Below are positions 18,830 through 28,008 of a DNA stretch of 64,000 bases, piece after piece (the first letter of the stretch is position 1; every line of letters begins with the position of its first letter). The translations under genes were made by a program, and so were the position numbers. The notes below the pieces were generated by a model. The model was given only the letters and a program-made list of their open reading frames with translations, did not search any database and was not told the DNA's origin. The stretch spans positions 1 to 64,000 of the forward strand of contig NZ_QAYL01000007.1 in NCBI RefSeq assembly GCF_003408705.1, given 5' to 3'. The DNA comes from Mycobacterium uberis. Its GTDB lineage: Bacteria; Actinomycetota; Actinomycetes; Mycobacteriales; Mycobacteriaceae.

Positions 18830-20389
18830 ATGGCGCGTTCTGACAGTCCTCGGCACCGGCATCGCGCCGTTCGTAAGCCGTCACGAATCCGCATAGTGCT
18901 GACCCGGGGCTTCATGACGCTCACATCGCTCGTTGCGGTGCTACTGACCGGAGCCGGCTATTGGACAGCTCACGGTGCGCTGGGAGGCATCACCGTTTCG
19001 CAGGCGCTCACCGCGGACGATCCGCGATCCACCGACAACCATATCAACATCTTGCTCATTGGCTTAGACTCACGCAAAGACCAGCAGGGTAATGATCTAC
19101 CTTGGTCAATCCTAAAGCAGCTGCACGCTGGCGACTCCGACGACGGAGGCTATAACACCAACACCCTGATACTGGTGCACGTCGGCACCAACAACAAGGC
19201 AGTCGCCTTTTCGATCCCTCGCGATGACTGGGTGCCTTTCAGCGGTGTTCCCGGATACCACCACATCAAGATCAAAGAGGCCTACGGACTGACCAAGCAA
19301 TATGTCGCCCAGAAACTCGCCGATCAGGGCGTCGACGATCAGAAAGAGCTGGAGACACAAGGGCGTGAAGCAGCCCGGGCGGCGACCTTGCGTGCAGTGC
19401 GAAGCTTGACCGGTGTTCCGATCGACTATTTCGCCGAGATCAATTTAGCCGGTTTCTACGACCTGGCTCAGACCCTGGGCGGTGTCGAGGTGTGCCTCAA
19501 CCATACAGTCTACGACTCATATTCCGGTGCCGACTTCCCGGCCGGCCAACAACGGCTGGATGCTTCAGAGGCACTCGCGTTTGTCCGACAGCGTCATGGC
19601 CTCGACAACGGGGACCTTGACCGCACTCATCGACAGCAGGCATTTATATCTTCAGTCATGCGGGAGCTTCGAGACACAGGAACCTTCACTAATCTAGACA
19701 AGCTTAAGAGTCTGATGGCAGTGGCACGCAAAGACGTGGTACTGTCGGCAGGCTGGAACGAAGACCTGATCCAGCGATTAGGAGTGCTCGCGAACGGCTC
19801 CGGAGAAAACCGCGTCGAATTCCGGACGCTGCCGGTGGTGCGCTATGACAACATCGATGGCCAGGACGTCAACATCATCGATCCGGCTGCAATCAAGGCT
19901 GAGGTGGCGTCCGCGATCGGCGCCGCCCCGCCAGTAACCACAACCACCACGCCCAGCAAACCTAATCCATCCATCGTCGTCGACGTGATCAATGCCGGAA
20001 GCTTGACCGGACTCGCCAGCGAAGTGTCCCGGGCGCTGGAAAAGCACGGCTACACCACAGGTCAGATCCGCGACCGCAACTTGGGCGAGCCGGCTACCGC
20101 CTCGATTCAATACGGCGCCGGAGCCGACACCGATGCCCAGAACGTAGCCACTCTGCTCGACATCGACGCTCCTACTCAAGCGGATCCCAAGTTGGCGTCC
20201 GGACACATCCGAGTGATCGTCGACACCAACTATTCGTTGCCCGCCGCCGATAACAGCACATCGAACGAAACCACCACCACTTCCAAGAAAACCAGCACCT
20301 ATCCGTCATACAACTACGACACCAGCCCTTACCCCACACCCGATCAAGGGCAACCCATCGACGGTGACGGCGTCCCTTGCGTCAACTGA
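18830..20389 (+). CDS. cpsA: LytR-CpsA-Psr (LCP) cell-wall ligase CpsA
   Basis: This intact 519-residue LCP-family protein should transfer arabinogalactan to peptidoglycan at the outer face of the plasma membrane. A basic N-terminus (RHRHRAVRKPSRIRIVLTRG) precedes one membrane anchor at about 28-50. The LCP domain follows, with NILLIGLDSR, FSIPRDDWVPF, ALAFVRQRHGLDNGDLDRTH and QQAFI, containing the conserved Arg/Asp residues. A LytR_C domain (VDVINAGSLTGLASEVSRAL) lies near residues 385-460. The Ser/Thr/Pro-rich tail is typical. It matches Mtb Rv3484, which has also been linked to blocking host phagosome defences. The genes on both sides are decayed, so it is clearly under selection. Confidence 0.95.
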   Translation: MARSDSPRHRHRAVRKPSRIRIVLTRGFMTLTSLVAVLLTGAGYWTAHGALGGITVSQALTADDPRSTDNHINILLIGLDSRKDQQGNDLPWSILKQLHAGDSDDGGYNTNTLILVHVGTNNKAVAFSIPRDDWVPFSGVPGYHHIKIKEAYGLTKQYVAQKLADQGVDDQKELETQGREAARAATLRAVRSLTGVPIDYFAEINLAGFYDLAQTLGGVEVCLNHTVYDSYSGADFPAGQQRLDASEALAFVRQRHGLDNGDLDRTHRQQAFISSVMRELRDTGTFTNLDKLKSLMAVARKDVVLSAGWNEDLIQRLGVLANGSGENRVEFRTLPVVRYDNIDGQDVNIIDPAAIKAEVASAIGAAPPVTTTTTPSKPNPSIVVDVINAGSLTGLASEVSRALEKHGYTTGQIRDRNLGEPATASIQYGAGADTDAQNVATLLDIDAPTQADPKLASGHIRVIVDTNYSLPAADNSTSNETTTTSKKTSTYPSYNYDTSPYPTPDQGQPIDGDGVPCVN

Positions 20390-20399
20390 CGTCGGATCG

Positions 20400-20640
20400 A
20401 TCAGAACTTCCGGGGTGATCCCTCACGCATGTGTACCACCGTCGATGACGAACTCCTCGTTAGTAACATCCATCTGGATAGTGGTAAACAGGTCACCTGT
20501 TGTCGCCTGGTAGACCCGCGCCTGGGTCTTGGCCAATCCGTCCACCACGATATTGGCTCACGCCACGGTGACACCCTCATCCAGCAGCCGCAATGCGGTA
20601 GTTTGGCCGATACCCGACGCTCGCACCGGTAACTAGGATC
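20400..20640 (-). pseudogene. SDR dehydrogenase fragment (Rv3485c position)
   Basis: Minus-strand pieces resemble the N-terminal Rossmann region of a short-chain dehydrogenase: ASGIGQTTALRLLDEGVTV, then NIVVDGLAKTQARV and TIQMDVTNEEFVIDGGTHA. Stops interrupt it and about two thirds of the gene is missing. It is convergent with cpsA, as Rv3485c is in Mtb. Confidence 0.65.
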
Positions 20641-20689
20641 GAATTGCTCTCGAATCGCTTCATGCAACACATTTTTCACCAAGCCACGG

Positions 20690-21300
20690 AAGAACGCTGC
20701 GCGGCGGATGGCCTGGACATCGGATTCATCGTCCTGGGAAACATGGGCAATGGCATGGCCGCCAACCTGTTTAATTTAAATACGGTTCATCAGGTCACCG
20801 CCTACAACCGTTCACCCGACAAAGCGGGAGGCCTCATTCAGCAAAGCACGATCACGGTCCGCACCGCCGCCGAAGCCCGCAGTGGTGCGGTCGTCGTCTA
20901 TCACTATGCTCTCCAACGACCGGACGGTCGATAATGTGGTGTTTAGTGGGGAAAGCATTGTGATTTCGCTAGCGCTGGATACCCCATGTCTCGTCGAGCA
21001 CCATCAGCGTCGCGCTGTCGGATTGCCTGGCAGCTGCACACGCCCAAGCCGGTCAGCGGTATGCCGCGGCAGTGATGTGCGGCAGGTCAGAAGCTTCTTC
21101 TCAAGCAAAGCTTCCGCTATCGCCGCGGGCTGCACGCAGGTTCTAGAGCCGCTGTTTAACGCTATCGACCAGTGGCCTTTCGTCGTGTCCGAAACAACCA
21201 CACGCCGCCAACTTGGCAGAGGTTGCTATAGCAACTCTCTAGCTAGCATCGGCCATCGACACCGTCACGCTGTTCACCAAGGTCCGTGTCGATAGGCTAT
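20690..21300 (+). pseudogene. 3-hydroxyisobutyrate dehydrogenase-family pseudogene
   Basis: The N-terminal Rossmann segment IGFIVLGNMGNGMAANLFNL and HQVTAYNRSPDKAGGLIQQS is clear at 20720-20860. Frameshifts follow, and later pieces include VVFSGESIVISLA and EPLFNAIDQWPFVVSETTTR. The central catalytic region is unrecognisable, so the enzyme is lost. I see no counterpart at this position in the Mtb order. Confidence 0.7.
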
Positions 21301-21429
21301 ATTATGTCGAAATACTTATCTGGATATTACTATTACTTCTCATGCTAGTTTATCCGACCTACGGCTATTTCATCGCGCGACAGTAATTCGATCCGGTCGC
21401 ATTCACGGCGGCACTCGACCTCAAAGACC

Positions 21430-21960
21430 TACGGCTGGTGTTCGCCGCCGTATCAGGCCTGCAGGTGCCGCTTGCCCATCGTCAGTCTGCTGCACAACCT
21501 CCTGCTGACCCGGGTGACAACCGGTAGACAACGGACATCTGGACTGGTCGGCCGTCGCTATGCTCACCGGCCATGACACCAGCACGGCGTCCACACCAGA
21601 TTCATACCACCCCATACAGACCGTAGGAACTGAACACGGGTTCCGGCGTCACGGAGAAGCCCGTATAGTAACGCAACGTCTGTCCGCCACCGACGTTGAT
21701 GATTTGCTCAGTGATTCAACTGGCCACATCGCTGAGCAAAGACATTGCCAGGTTGGCGATGTCTTCGATCTCACCCAGCTCTGGCGAATCCGTCACGAGC
21801 GCAACTAGATCCGCGCGGATCAAACCTGGGCGGATACCTTCCGACGAACAATCCACCACCACGCACTAACTCACGTGCCACCTACTTGAGCACGTGCGTA
21901 ATATGATTGGCGTTGAAATCAACAGTACGGTATCATGCCGGTAAGTCATTCTGGGCCTAT
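21430..21960 (-). pseudogene. Second SDR dehydrogenase remnant
   Basis: Minus-strand fragments near 21720-21800 read SPELGEIEDIANLAMSLLSD followed by VASWIT, which is the conserved end of SDR enzymes (G.PEDIA....FL.SD...WITGQ), with similar broken pieces on either side. The rest is scrambled. Confidence 0.5.
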
Positions 21961-22039
21961 TGATCTGATGCCCTCCGAGCCGCCTGCGCAATGCGCCATT
22001 CCGCACAGCTGATCGTGCCACCGCTGTCGCAGACTATGA

Positions 22040-22917
22040 TGTATTACAGCACCCCACCTTGACCGGCTTCGCGGTGTGCCGATACTCACACATCTGGCAG
22101 CAGGCCAACCCGATATCGGTTCTCGTTGCGTGCTGTCCAGCGGGCGTGCCCAAGCTCGTACACGTGGAATGCATAACACAGCGCCTCGGTGAACCCGATC
22201 GCATCAGAAGTGATGTTATCAAGTTCTGGATCAGCAACACCGCCACCGTGGGCCGCTCGACAATGCGGCCGTGCGCACTCGAGCGTCTTGGCCTTCCAGC
22301 TCATCGAACAGGAAAACCTTGGACACCATGCCCAGCCGATAGGCTTCATCGACGTCCAGCGCATCGCCGGTCAACAGCAGCTCTTTTTGTCCTTACGCAT
22401 ACCGAATTCCCAAGATTGAGTATGGCATTCGATGCTAGGCATACCTATGCGCATCGTGACCGCATTGCTGAACTTCGCGTTGCCGGCAACAACAATCAGA
22501 TCGCGTGCCCAGATCAGCATCAAGTCTGGCCAGTATCGCGTTGCCTTGCACCTGGATGGTGATAATTTTACGTATATCGCGCCAGCGGCAAGTGTCTTGG
22601 AAAAGTGTAGTTCCACTCCTGCAGCTAGGTTTTTCCACGACCACATAGCGTGTAGCGCCGTGGGAGCGCAAAGTCGGATGCTGCCCCGGTCCGAGCTTGC
22701 GTTCCAACAACGCCGCTCCTGAGCCCAAGTCGTGACCTGCAGAAAAGTTTCTGCCACGCGCCGCTAGAATCACCACACGAACGACGTCGTCAGCCTCGGC
22801 ACGGCAAGACGCCTCATCAAGCTGAACCAGTAAGGTGCAGTTCTGCGTGTTATGGGCGTCAGGCGGATTGGGCTAAATCCGCACAATGCGACCGTCGTCG
22901 GGAGTTTCAGAGGCCAC
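22040..22917 (-). pseudogene. Enoyl-CoA hydratase/isomerase-family pseudogene
   Basis: Reading down the minus strand from a probable GTG at 22917 (VASETPDDGRIVRI then a stop), the crotonase signature is visible: VRVVILAARGRNFSAGHDLG near 22760, then RDIRKIITIQVQGN, LLLTGDALDVDEAYRLGMVS and KVFLFDELEGQDAR near 22340, and a C-terminal HVYELGHARWTARNENRYRV. Several frameshifts destroy it. It belongs to the SAGHDLGS subgroup of mycobacterial EchA proteins; the exact orthologue is uncertain. Confidence 0.75.
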
Positions 22918-22975
22918 CTGCCCGTTTGTGTTGGTTTAGTCTTCGACTAAACCAACACAAACGGGCAGGTGGCCT
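22911..22975. repeat. 31-bp perfect hairpin at the start of the hydratase pseudogene
   Basis: The arm at 22911-22941 is the exact reverse complement of 22945-22975, with a 3-base loop (TTC). One arm includes the probable start codon and first codons of the enoyl-CoA hydratase pseudogene; the other lies upstream of it. There is no U-tract, and the neighbouring genes are dead, so it is unlikely to be a functional terminator. Confidence 0.95.
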
Positions 22976-23164
22976 ATCCTTACTTATCAGGCTTGCTACC
23001 TACTCGGCCCACCCTTTCGCACATTACAGCCAGCACATTCACCATCGGGTTGATCGGTATCAACAGCTACGAAGCTGCATCATGCCAACAACTCCTTCAG
23101 GATCAAAAAGCCCGACCGTGCACCCCAACTAGCTCAGTCGTCGGTTCCAACAGCACACCACTGT

Positions 23165-23480
23165 CAATTATCCAGTGCCACTGCCAAAAGAACCACGACA
23201 GACTTGAAAAGGCCATTAGTGAGGACAAGTTCTGCGTTCTGTTGCTCCAGCTGGTCAAGTTAGCGGAACTAGTTCGGAAGCCACGCCCGAACCATCGTGG
23301 TCCATATCACTCCTGCATAGCCGCTCATGCACCGTCTCAGTGATGGTGCCGCCGAGCACATTGGCCACCGTCCGGATCACCATCCGCTCCATGCCATGAC
23401 AACCGTGCACCTAGGCGACTGTCCACTCCTACTCGCGGATAGGGACGTGCCATTGCCCCCATTTTGCAACACGGGCCGAT
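23165..23480 (-). mobile_element. IS3-family OrfA remnant
   Basis: On the minus strand, VANVLGGTITETVHERLCRS (about 23370) is followed by LEQQNAELVLTNGLFKSVVV then LLAVALDN and a stop (about 23250-23160). This resembles the OrfA leucine-zipper end of IS3 elements (LE.EN.ELR.AN.ILK.AS.FF..ELD) and the preceding S.ETV..W..Q segment. Frames are broken and no ends are seen. Confidence 0.5.
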
Positions 23481-24383
23481 ATAACCGCGCCATCGGATGG
23501 TTTGCGGCCTCTGCGCCAACAAGGAAAGCTACTGCCTGCTGTTGACCCCCAACCGCCGATCCAGCTTCGCTGTACGCTAGCGAAGCCCGGATTCCCACTG
23601 GGCCAGTTCAGCTTCTTACTGAACAAGCTGCGTCTCCTGCCAGTAGACCTGCCTTTTCATGCTGACACACGACAGCTTCCCAATCAACCAGCGCGACTTC
23701 CCGCTTGCAGAGCTCCACGTCCTCCTCGATATGTCGAGTCAGCTCCTACCCAACCAGATCGACTTCATGTTAGCGCGTGAACACGCTCGCCAATACGGTG
23801 ACCTTGAGAAAACAACGTTGTGAACATCAGCTGGAGTGAGAGCCATTGTTTCTCTCCTCCCGAAGTCTCGGACACCGTCAGACGAGTCTCAATGCGGCTG
23901 AAGATAGTGCTTTTTACGGCACCTGTGCTTCGTTCGCCAGGAAACGACGAACATCGGCTCAAACCGGCAACTATGCGGACAGCCGGAGGAAGTGCACTAA
24001 ACGCTCGGTAATCTGCGCCTGAACGTCACGTTCTTCGACGTCAGCTCCATTCAGCAGACCTGCCGTCAGGAGCACGGCAGTCGTCAACCGCAGTCGATGA
24101 CCACCCAGTTACACGCCCTAGATAGACGACGGCGCAGATGTTTCGAACGTCCACTAAAGGATCTGTCTCAATCGCATCCTGGCCGTATCGACATCGACGG
24201 CTACCCAGAACTCGATAATCTGCGCTGGATGCTTAGCCTGGTGTGATTCTCCTGGGGTGGCCGGCATCGGCATCAGTCGGTCCTGATTGTCCCGCCTCCT
24301 CTCCCGGCCACTGACCGGCCGCATAAACGCGAGGACGCATGCGGCAGCTGCGACGCAATACGATCTTCCTTTACAGTTAAGCA
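23481..24383. other. Decayed region where Rv3486-Rv3488 would lie
   Basis: Mtb has Rv3486, lipF and a PadR regulator between Rv3485c and Rv3489. I cannot recognise any of them here. Minus-strand frames at 23765-23962 and 24154-24384 look slightly coding-like but show no motif. Confidence 0.4.
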
Positions 24384-24548
24384 ATGGCTACCAAATCTGA
24401 CCCTGGCGAGATCGACGACGTCGAGCCACTGGCCGACAGCACGGCAAGCCAGGCCAGGCGTGTCGTCGCCGCGTATGCTAACGACGCGGACGAGTGCCGG
24501 ATCTTCTTATCCATGCTCGGCATTGGGCCAGCGAAACACGAGACATAA
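24384..24548 (+). CDS. Small conserved protein upstream of otsA (Rv3489-like)
   Basis: This 54-residue open frame starts MATKSDPGEIDDVEPLADST and ends LSMLGIGPAKHET. It is acidic at the N-terminus, with a basic-to-acidic helix (ASQARRVVAAYANDADECR) in the middle, and has no signal peptide or known domain. Its TAA stop (24546-24548) directly abuts the otsA ATG, so the two are probably translationally coupled in one transcript. Mtb has a small gene, Rv3489, at the same place before Rv3490 (otsA). The absence of stops or frameshifts in a region full of pseudogenes supports it being real. Its role is unknown. Confidence 0.8.
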   Translation: MATKSDPGEIDDVEPLADSTASQARRVVAAYANDADECRIFLSMLGIGPAKHET

Positions 24549-26045
24549 ATGACTCCGGGGAGCACCCGCGGCGCGAAAACCTCAAGTGGCAAGCACCTCG
24601 GGGATTCCGACTTCGTGGTGGTCGCTAATCGATTGCCAGTAGATCAGGTACGACTTCCCGATGGCACTATGGCCTGGAATCGTAGCCCTGGCGGGTTGGT
24701 CACGGCGCTAGAGCCACTGCTGCGTCGCCGACGCGGGGCCTGGGTCGGTTGGCCGGGCGTAGTCGACGATAATGTGGACTTCAACCTGGATATGGAACCA
24801 ATCCACCAGGAAGACTTGATCCTTTACCCGGTACAGCTGAGCACACGTGATGTCGCCGAATACTACGAAGGACTCTCGAACGCCACACTGTGGCCGTTGT
24901 ATCACGACGTCATAGTCAAGCCCATCTACCACCGCGAGTGGTGGGAGCGCTATGTCGATGTCAACCGTCGCTTCGCCGAAGCAGCGTCACGCACGGCCGC
25001 CCCCGGTGGGACCGCATGGGTGCAGGACTACCAACTACAACTAGTACCGAAGATGCTACGCACGATGCGGCCCGACCTAACCATCGGTTTCTTCTTACAT
25101 ATCCCATTCCCGCCGATAGAGCTGTTCATGCAGATGCCATGGCGAACCGAGATCATCGAAGGTGTGCTCGGAGCCGACCTAGTAGGGTTTCATCTAGCCA
25201 GCGGGGCTCAGAATTTCCTGTTCTTGTCCCGACATCTGCTCGGCGCCAACACGTCACGCGGATTGATAGGTGTGCGATCACGGTTCGGCGAGGTGCAGTT
25301 GAAATCCCGGACGATCCAGGTGGGTGCGTTTCCCATCTCGATCGACTCCAGAGAAATCGACCAAGCCGCCCGTGATCGCAACATCCGGCGTCGCGCCCGC
25401 GAAATACGGGCCGAATTAGACAACCCACGCAAGATCTTGCTCGGCGTCGACCGACTCGACTACACCAAGGGTATCGATGTTCGGTTGAAGGCCTTCGCTG
25501 AGCTGCTCGCCGAGGGTCGCACGAAGCGTGACGACACCGTACTAGTCCAGCTGGCGACACCGAGCCGCGAACGGGTGGAGAGCTATCAGATTCTGCGCAA
25601 TGACATTGAACGCCAGGTTGGCCACATCAATGGTGAATACGGCGAGGTCGGTCATCCCGTCGTGCACTACCTGCACCGTCCGGTTCCCCGTGATGAGCTC
25701 ATCGCGTTCTATGTGGCAAGTGATGTCATGCTGGTCACCCCGCTGCGGGACGGGATGAACCTGGTGGCCAAGGAATACGTCGCGTGCCGCAACGATCTTG
25801 GCGGTGCACTCGTCCTCAGCGAATTCACCGGCGCCGCCACAGAACTCCGGCAAGCCTATCTGGTCAACCCACACGATCTAGAAGAGGTCAAGGACGCGAT
25901 CGAGGCGGCGCTTAACCAGCCAGCCGAAGAAGCACGGCGCAGAATGCGGTCGCTGCGACGCCAAGTGCTCGCCCATGACGTCGATCGCTGGGCACGATCA
26001 TTCCTTGACGAACTCGCCGAGGCGCCTGCGCGCAACACGACATAA
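24549..26045 (+). CDS. otsA: Trehalose-6-phosphate synthase OtsA
   Basis: This intact 498-residue GT20 glycosyltransferase makes trehalose-6-phosphate from a nucleotide-glucose donor and glucose-6-phosphate in the cytoplasm. Family motifs in order: [10 protein letters not shown] and [11 protein letters not shown] near the N-terminus, [37 protein letters not shown] with the Arg/Lys donor phosphate ligands, [18 protein letters not shown] and [11 protein letters not shown]. The start abuts the stop of the preceding small gene. Length equals the Mtb protein (Rv3490, about 500). Its phosphatase partner otsB2 is also intact in this window at 59.4 kb. Trehalose is needed for trehalose mycolates, which explains its retention. 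Confidence 0.97.
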   Translation: MTPGSTRGAKTSSGKHLGDSDFVVVANRLPVDQVRLPDGTMAWNRSPGGLVTALEPLLRRRRGAWVGWPGVVDDNVDFNLDMEPIHQEDLILYPVQLSTRDVAEYYEGLSNATLWPLYHDVIVKPIYHREWWERYVDVNRRFAEAASRTAAPGGTAWVQDYQLQLVPKMLRTMRPDLTIGFFLHIPFPPIELFMQMPWRTEIIEGVLGADLVGFHLASGAQNFLFLSRHLLGANTSRGLIGVRSRFGEVQLKSRTIQVGAFPISIDSREIDQAARDRNIRRRAREIRAELDNPRKILLGVDRLDYTKGIDVRLKAFAELLAEGRTKRDDTVLVQLATPSRERVESYQILRNDIERQVGHINGEYGEVGHPVVHYLHRPVPRDELIAFYVASDVMLVTPLRDGMNLVAKEYVACRNDLGGALVLSEFTGAATELRQAYLVNPHDLEEVKDAIEAALNQPAEEARRRMRSLRRQVLAHDVDRWARSFLDELAEAPARNTT

Positions 26046-26069
26046 CTCTCACCGCTATAACAACGCCCA

Positions 26070-26640
26070 CCGTGATAGTGGTGATTTTGTCACTGAAACA
26101 CTTTAATGCTCTCAATTGCAGTGCGAAAAAAAATATCGTGCATACATCCGTCACGGGCTGTCCGCTGCTGCCGGTGTCTTCTCGACCGTTGCGTTCGGGA
26201 TTGCAGTGCAATCCCTTAACCCCGCGAATACCGTCGACCCCTTTACCGGACGACAACTACAATGTCAACCAGGCCAGTGTGTCCCGGATTAGCTGGACCA
26301 TCACCGCCTTGTGTGGCCAGCCGTCCGGAACCCAAAAACACCGACACAGTCCCTGGACGTTCCACTGCGAACTGAATGTGGCGGGTCAGAAGCCCAAGCA
26401 GATCCACACATGCTAACCGGCTGCAGAACTTCAGCGTCAGAGCGCGACTCGCCAACGTGCTTTAGGTCTTTCAGGTGAGTCAGCCCAGCAACATATCATG
26501 TACGGAGGGCGGCACCGGCGCTGTCTACCGAAACGTATTCGTTTGATGACGCAACACTCACCGGTACATATACCATTTTGCACAGCGCCACCTGCGTTCT
26601 GCAGCCAGAGATGAGCAAATAACCGCTCTCACTACAGCTA
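26070..26640 (+). pseudogene. Exported-protein pseudogene at the Rv3491 position
   Basis: Plus-strand frames contain coding-like pieces: DDNYNVNQASVSRISWTITA and LCGQPSGTQKHRHSPWTFHC, ELNVAGQKPKQIH, then in another frame RLQNFSVRARLANVL-stop-VFQVSQPSNISC and EGGTGAVYRNVFV. The frame changes and stops make it dead. Mtb Rv3491 lies between otsA and the mce4 operon on the same strand; the assignment rests mainly on that position. Confidence 0.55.
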
Positions 26641-26788
26641 GTCGAATCGCCACCCAGCCTGGCCCAATGTTATCCATTGTATCGCAACAAAGTTGCCATG
26701 CGTTATTGAGCGGCTTCGACACAGTCAAACGGTAGGTTGTCGACACTAAAACGACATAGCACACGCAGTGCAGGCGGTGGAGGTACAT

Positions 26789-27271
26789 CTAGATCGGCGT
26801 GATATAGGCAATCAGCCATTTGTCGCCAATCTTCTTGAAGTCGACCCGCAACCGGCTCCCATCGTAGAGCGGCTGGCGTGACTTGTCCGTCACGGTGCGG
26901 TTCATATAAACCATCACCGACGCCGAATCGCGTTTAGCGGACATAACTCCCACGCCCACGACATTGGCCTGAACAACCACCTCACGTTTCTTCGCCTCCG
27001 GGATGATCTTCGAATCGACGCTCTTCTGGAACTCGTGGCGATAATCAGGAGTCAACAGCGGATAGGCGGCCGTGAGGCTGCGTTCAACGGTCTGGTAATC
27101 GTAAGCGAAAACCTCCGGTATCTCTTTGGCCGCCAGTTTGAGCAAGACCGCCCGCGCTGACTCCTCGCCACCGGTTTGCACCCGCTCCCAATAAAACCAG
27201 CCACCCGCAGCAGACAAACCGACAATAACAGCAATCAACACGGAGTAGGTGACAGCGTTAACCCAGCGCAT
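26789..27271 (-). CDS. Mce-associated membrane protein (Rv3492c-like, Mas4B)
   Basis: This intact 160-residue protein is the last gene of the mce4 operon. One membrane segment near the N-terminus (YSVLIAVIVGLSAAGGWFYW, about residues 9-28) anchors an extracytoplasmic domain with the family end MNRTVTDKSRQPLYDGSRLR and VDFKKIGDKWLIAYITPI. Proteins of this type are thought to stabilise Mce transporter complexes. Its ATG overlaps the stop of the preceding gene (TGATG), indicating coupling. Confidence 0.9.
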   Translation of the reverse strand: MRWVNAVTYSVLIAVIVGLSAAGGWFYWERVQTGGEESARAVLLKLAAKEIPEVFAYDYQTVERSLTAAYPLLTPDYRHEFQKSVDSKIIPEAKKREVVVQANVVGVGVMSAKRDSASVMVYMNRTVTDKSRQPLYDGSRLRVDFKKIGDKWLIAYITPI

Positions 27272-28008
27272 CAGTTGCCGCCGTCTGGATATTTCAAATC
27301 ATAACCGGTCATCCGCCCATCGTCATCCTCGTGCACGATGACCCGCAAACGATAAGGCATTGACGGCTTGTTGACGCCGTCAATGTCGGCGACCGTCACC
27401 CGGACTGACACCAGCACCGACGCATTGCCGGTTACTGGGTCGACACCTTCCAGAGCAGCACCGTTGACAACGGCTTCGGATGCCGCGTTAGTGGAGCGAA
27501 ACAGACTTTTAAGGTTGTCGACATTGTTGTTGGAGCTAAGCATGCCATGCAGCGGGCCGCTGGTGCCGTTCACAAAACGGTTGACACTCTCGTCGATATT
27601 CTCCGGCCGGTAGCTGAACATGTTGACCACTGTCTGCGTCGCGGTGTCGACAAAGCGATGGTGGCGCGCTTGTTCGACCTCAGCATGCTGGTGCTGGACG
27701 ACCAGGGCGGTTAGGCAGCCGGCCAGCGCGGCAATCGCTAACAACGCGCCGGTCAGGGCGATCCACCCGACCCGTACACGGTGAGCGGGCCGGCGCGGCG
27801 ACGACTTAACCCGCCCGGTCGGCACTACTGGCCGTTCCGACATGATGGTCTGGACCAGTTTTAGCCGGTCAGCCGCACCGCCGGCCTGAACCGTGGTGAT
27901 GGCGCCGGGCTGACCTTTCGCGGGACCAGCTGCCCGGAATGCCCGCCGACGAACACGCGGCGTTGTTGACGGCTGCTCCGCAACACGAGAGGTCACGACA
28001 TCTGCCAC
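27271..28008 (-). CDS. Mce-associated membrane protein (Rv3493c-like, Mas4A)
   Basis: This intact 245-residue protein has a long basic cytoplasmic N-terminus (TTPRVRRRAFRAAGPAKGQ, GRVKSSPRRPAHRVRVGW), one membrane segment at about 82-105 (IALTGALLAIAALAGCLTAL) and an outside domain with FVDTATQTVVNMFSYRPENI. The start is a GTG at 28008 overlapping the mce4F stop (TAGTG). It is the ninth gene of the mce4 operon and presumably works with the transporter proteins. Confidence 0.9.
   Translation of the reverse strand: MADVVTSRVAEQPSTTPRVRRRAFRAAGPAKGQPGAITTVQAGGAADRLKLVQTIMSERPVVPTGRVKSSPRRPAHRVRVGWIALTGALLAIAALAGCLTALVVQHQHAEVEQARHHRFVDTATQTVVNMFSYRPENIDESVNRFVNGTSGPLHGMLSSNNNVDNLKSLFRSTNAASEAVVNGAALEGVDPVTGNASVLVSVRVTVADIDGVNKPSMPYRLRVIVHEDDDGRMTGYDLKYPDGGN

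Noticed and set aside
22911..22975. Hairpin considered as an intrinsic terminator
   Set aside because: The arms are far longer than terminators need, no U-tract follows, and one arm lies over a gene start rather than a gene end.
24890..25375. 161-residue plus-strand frame inside otsA
   Set aside because: Shifted-frame shadow of otsA, which has all GT20 motifs in its own frame.
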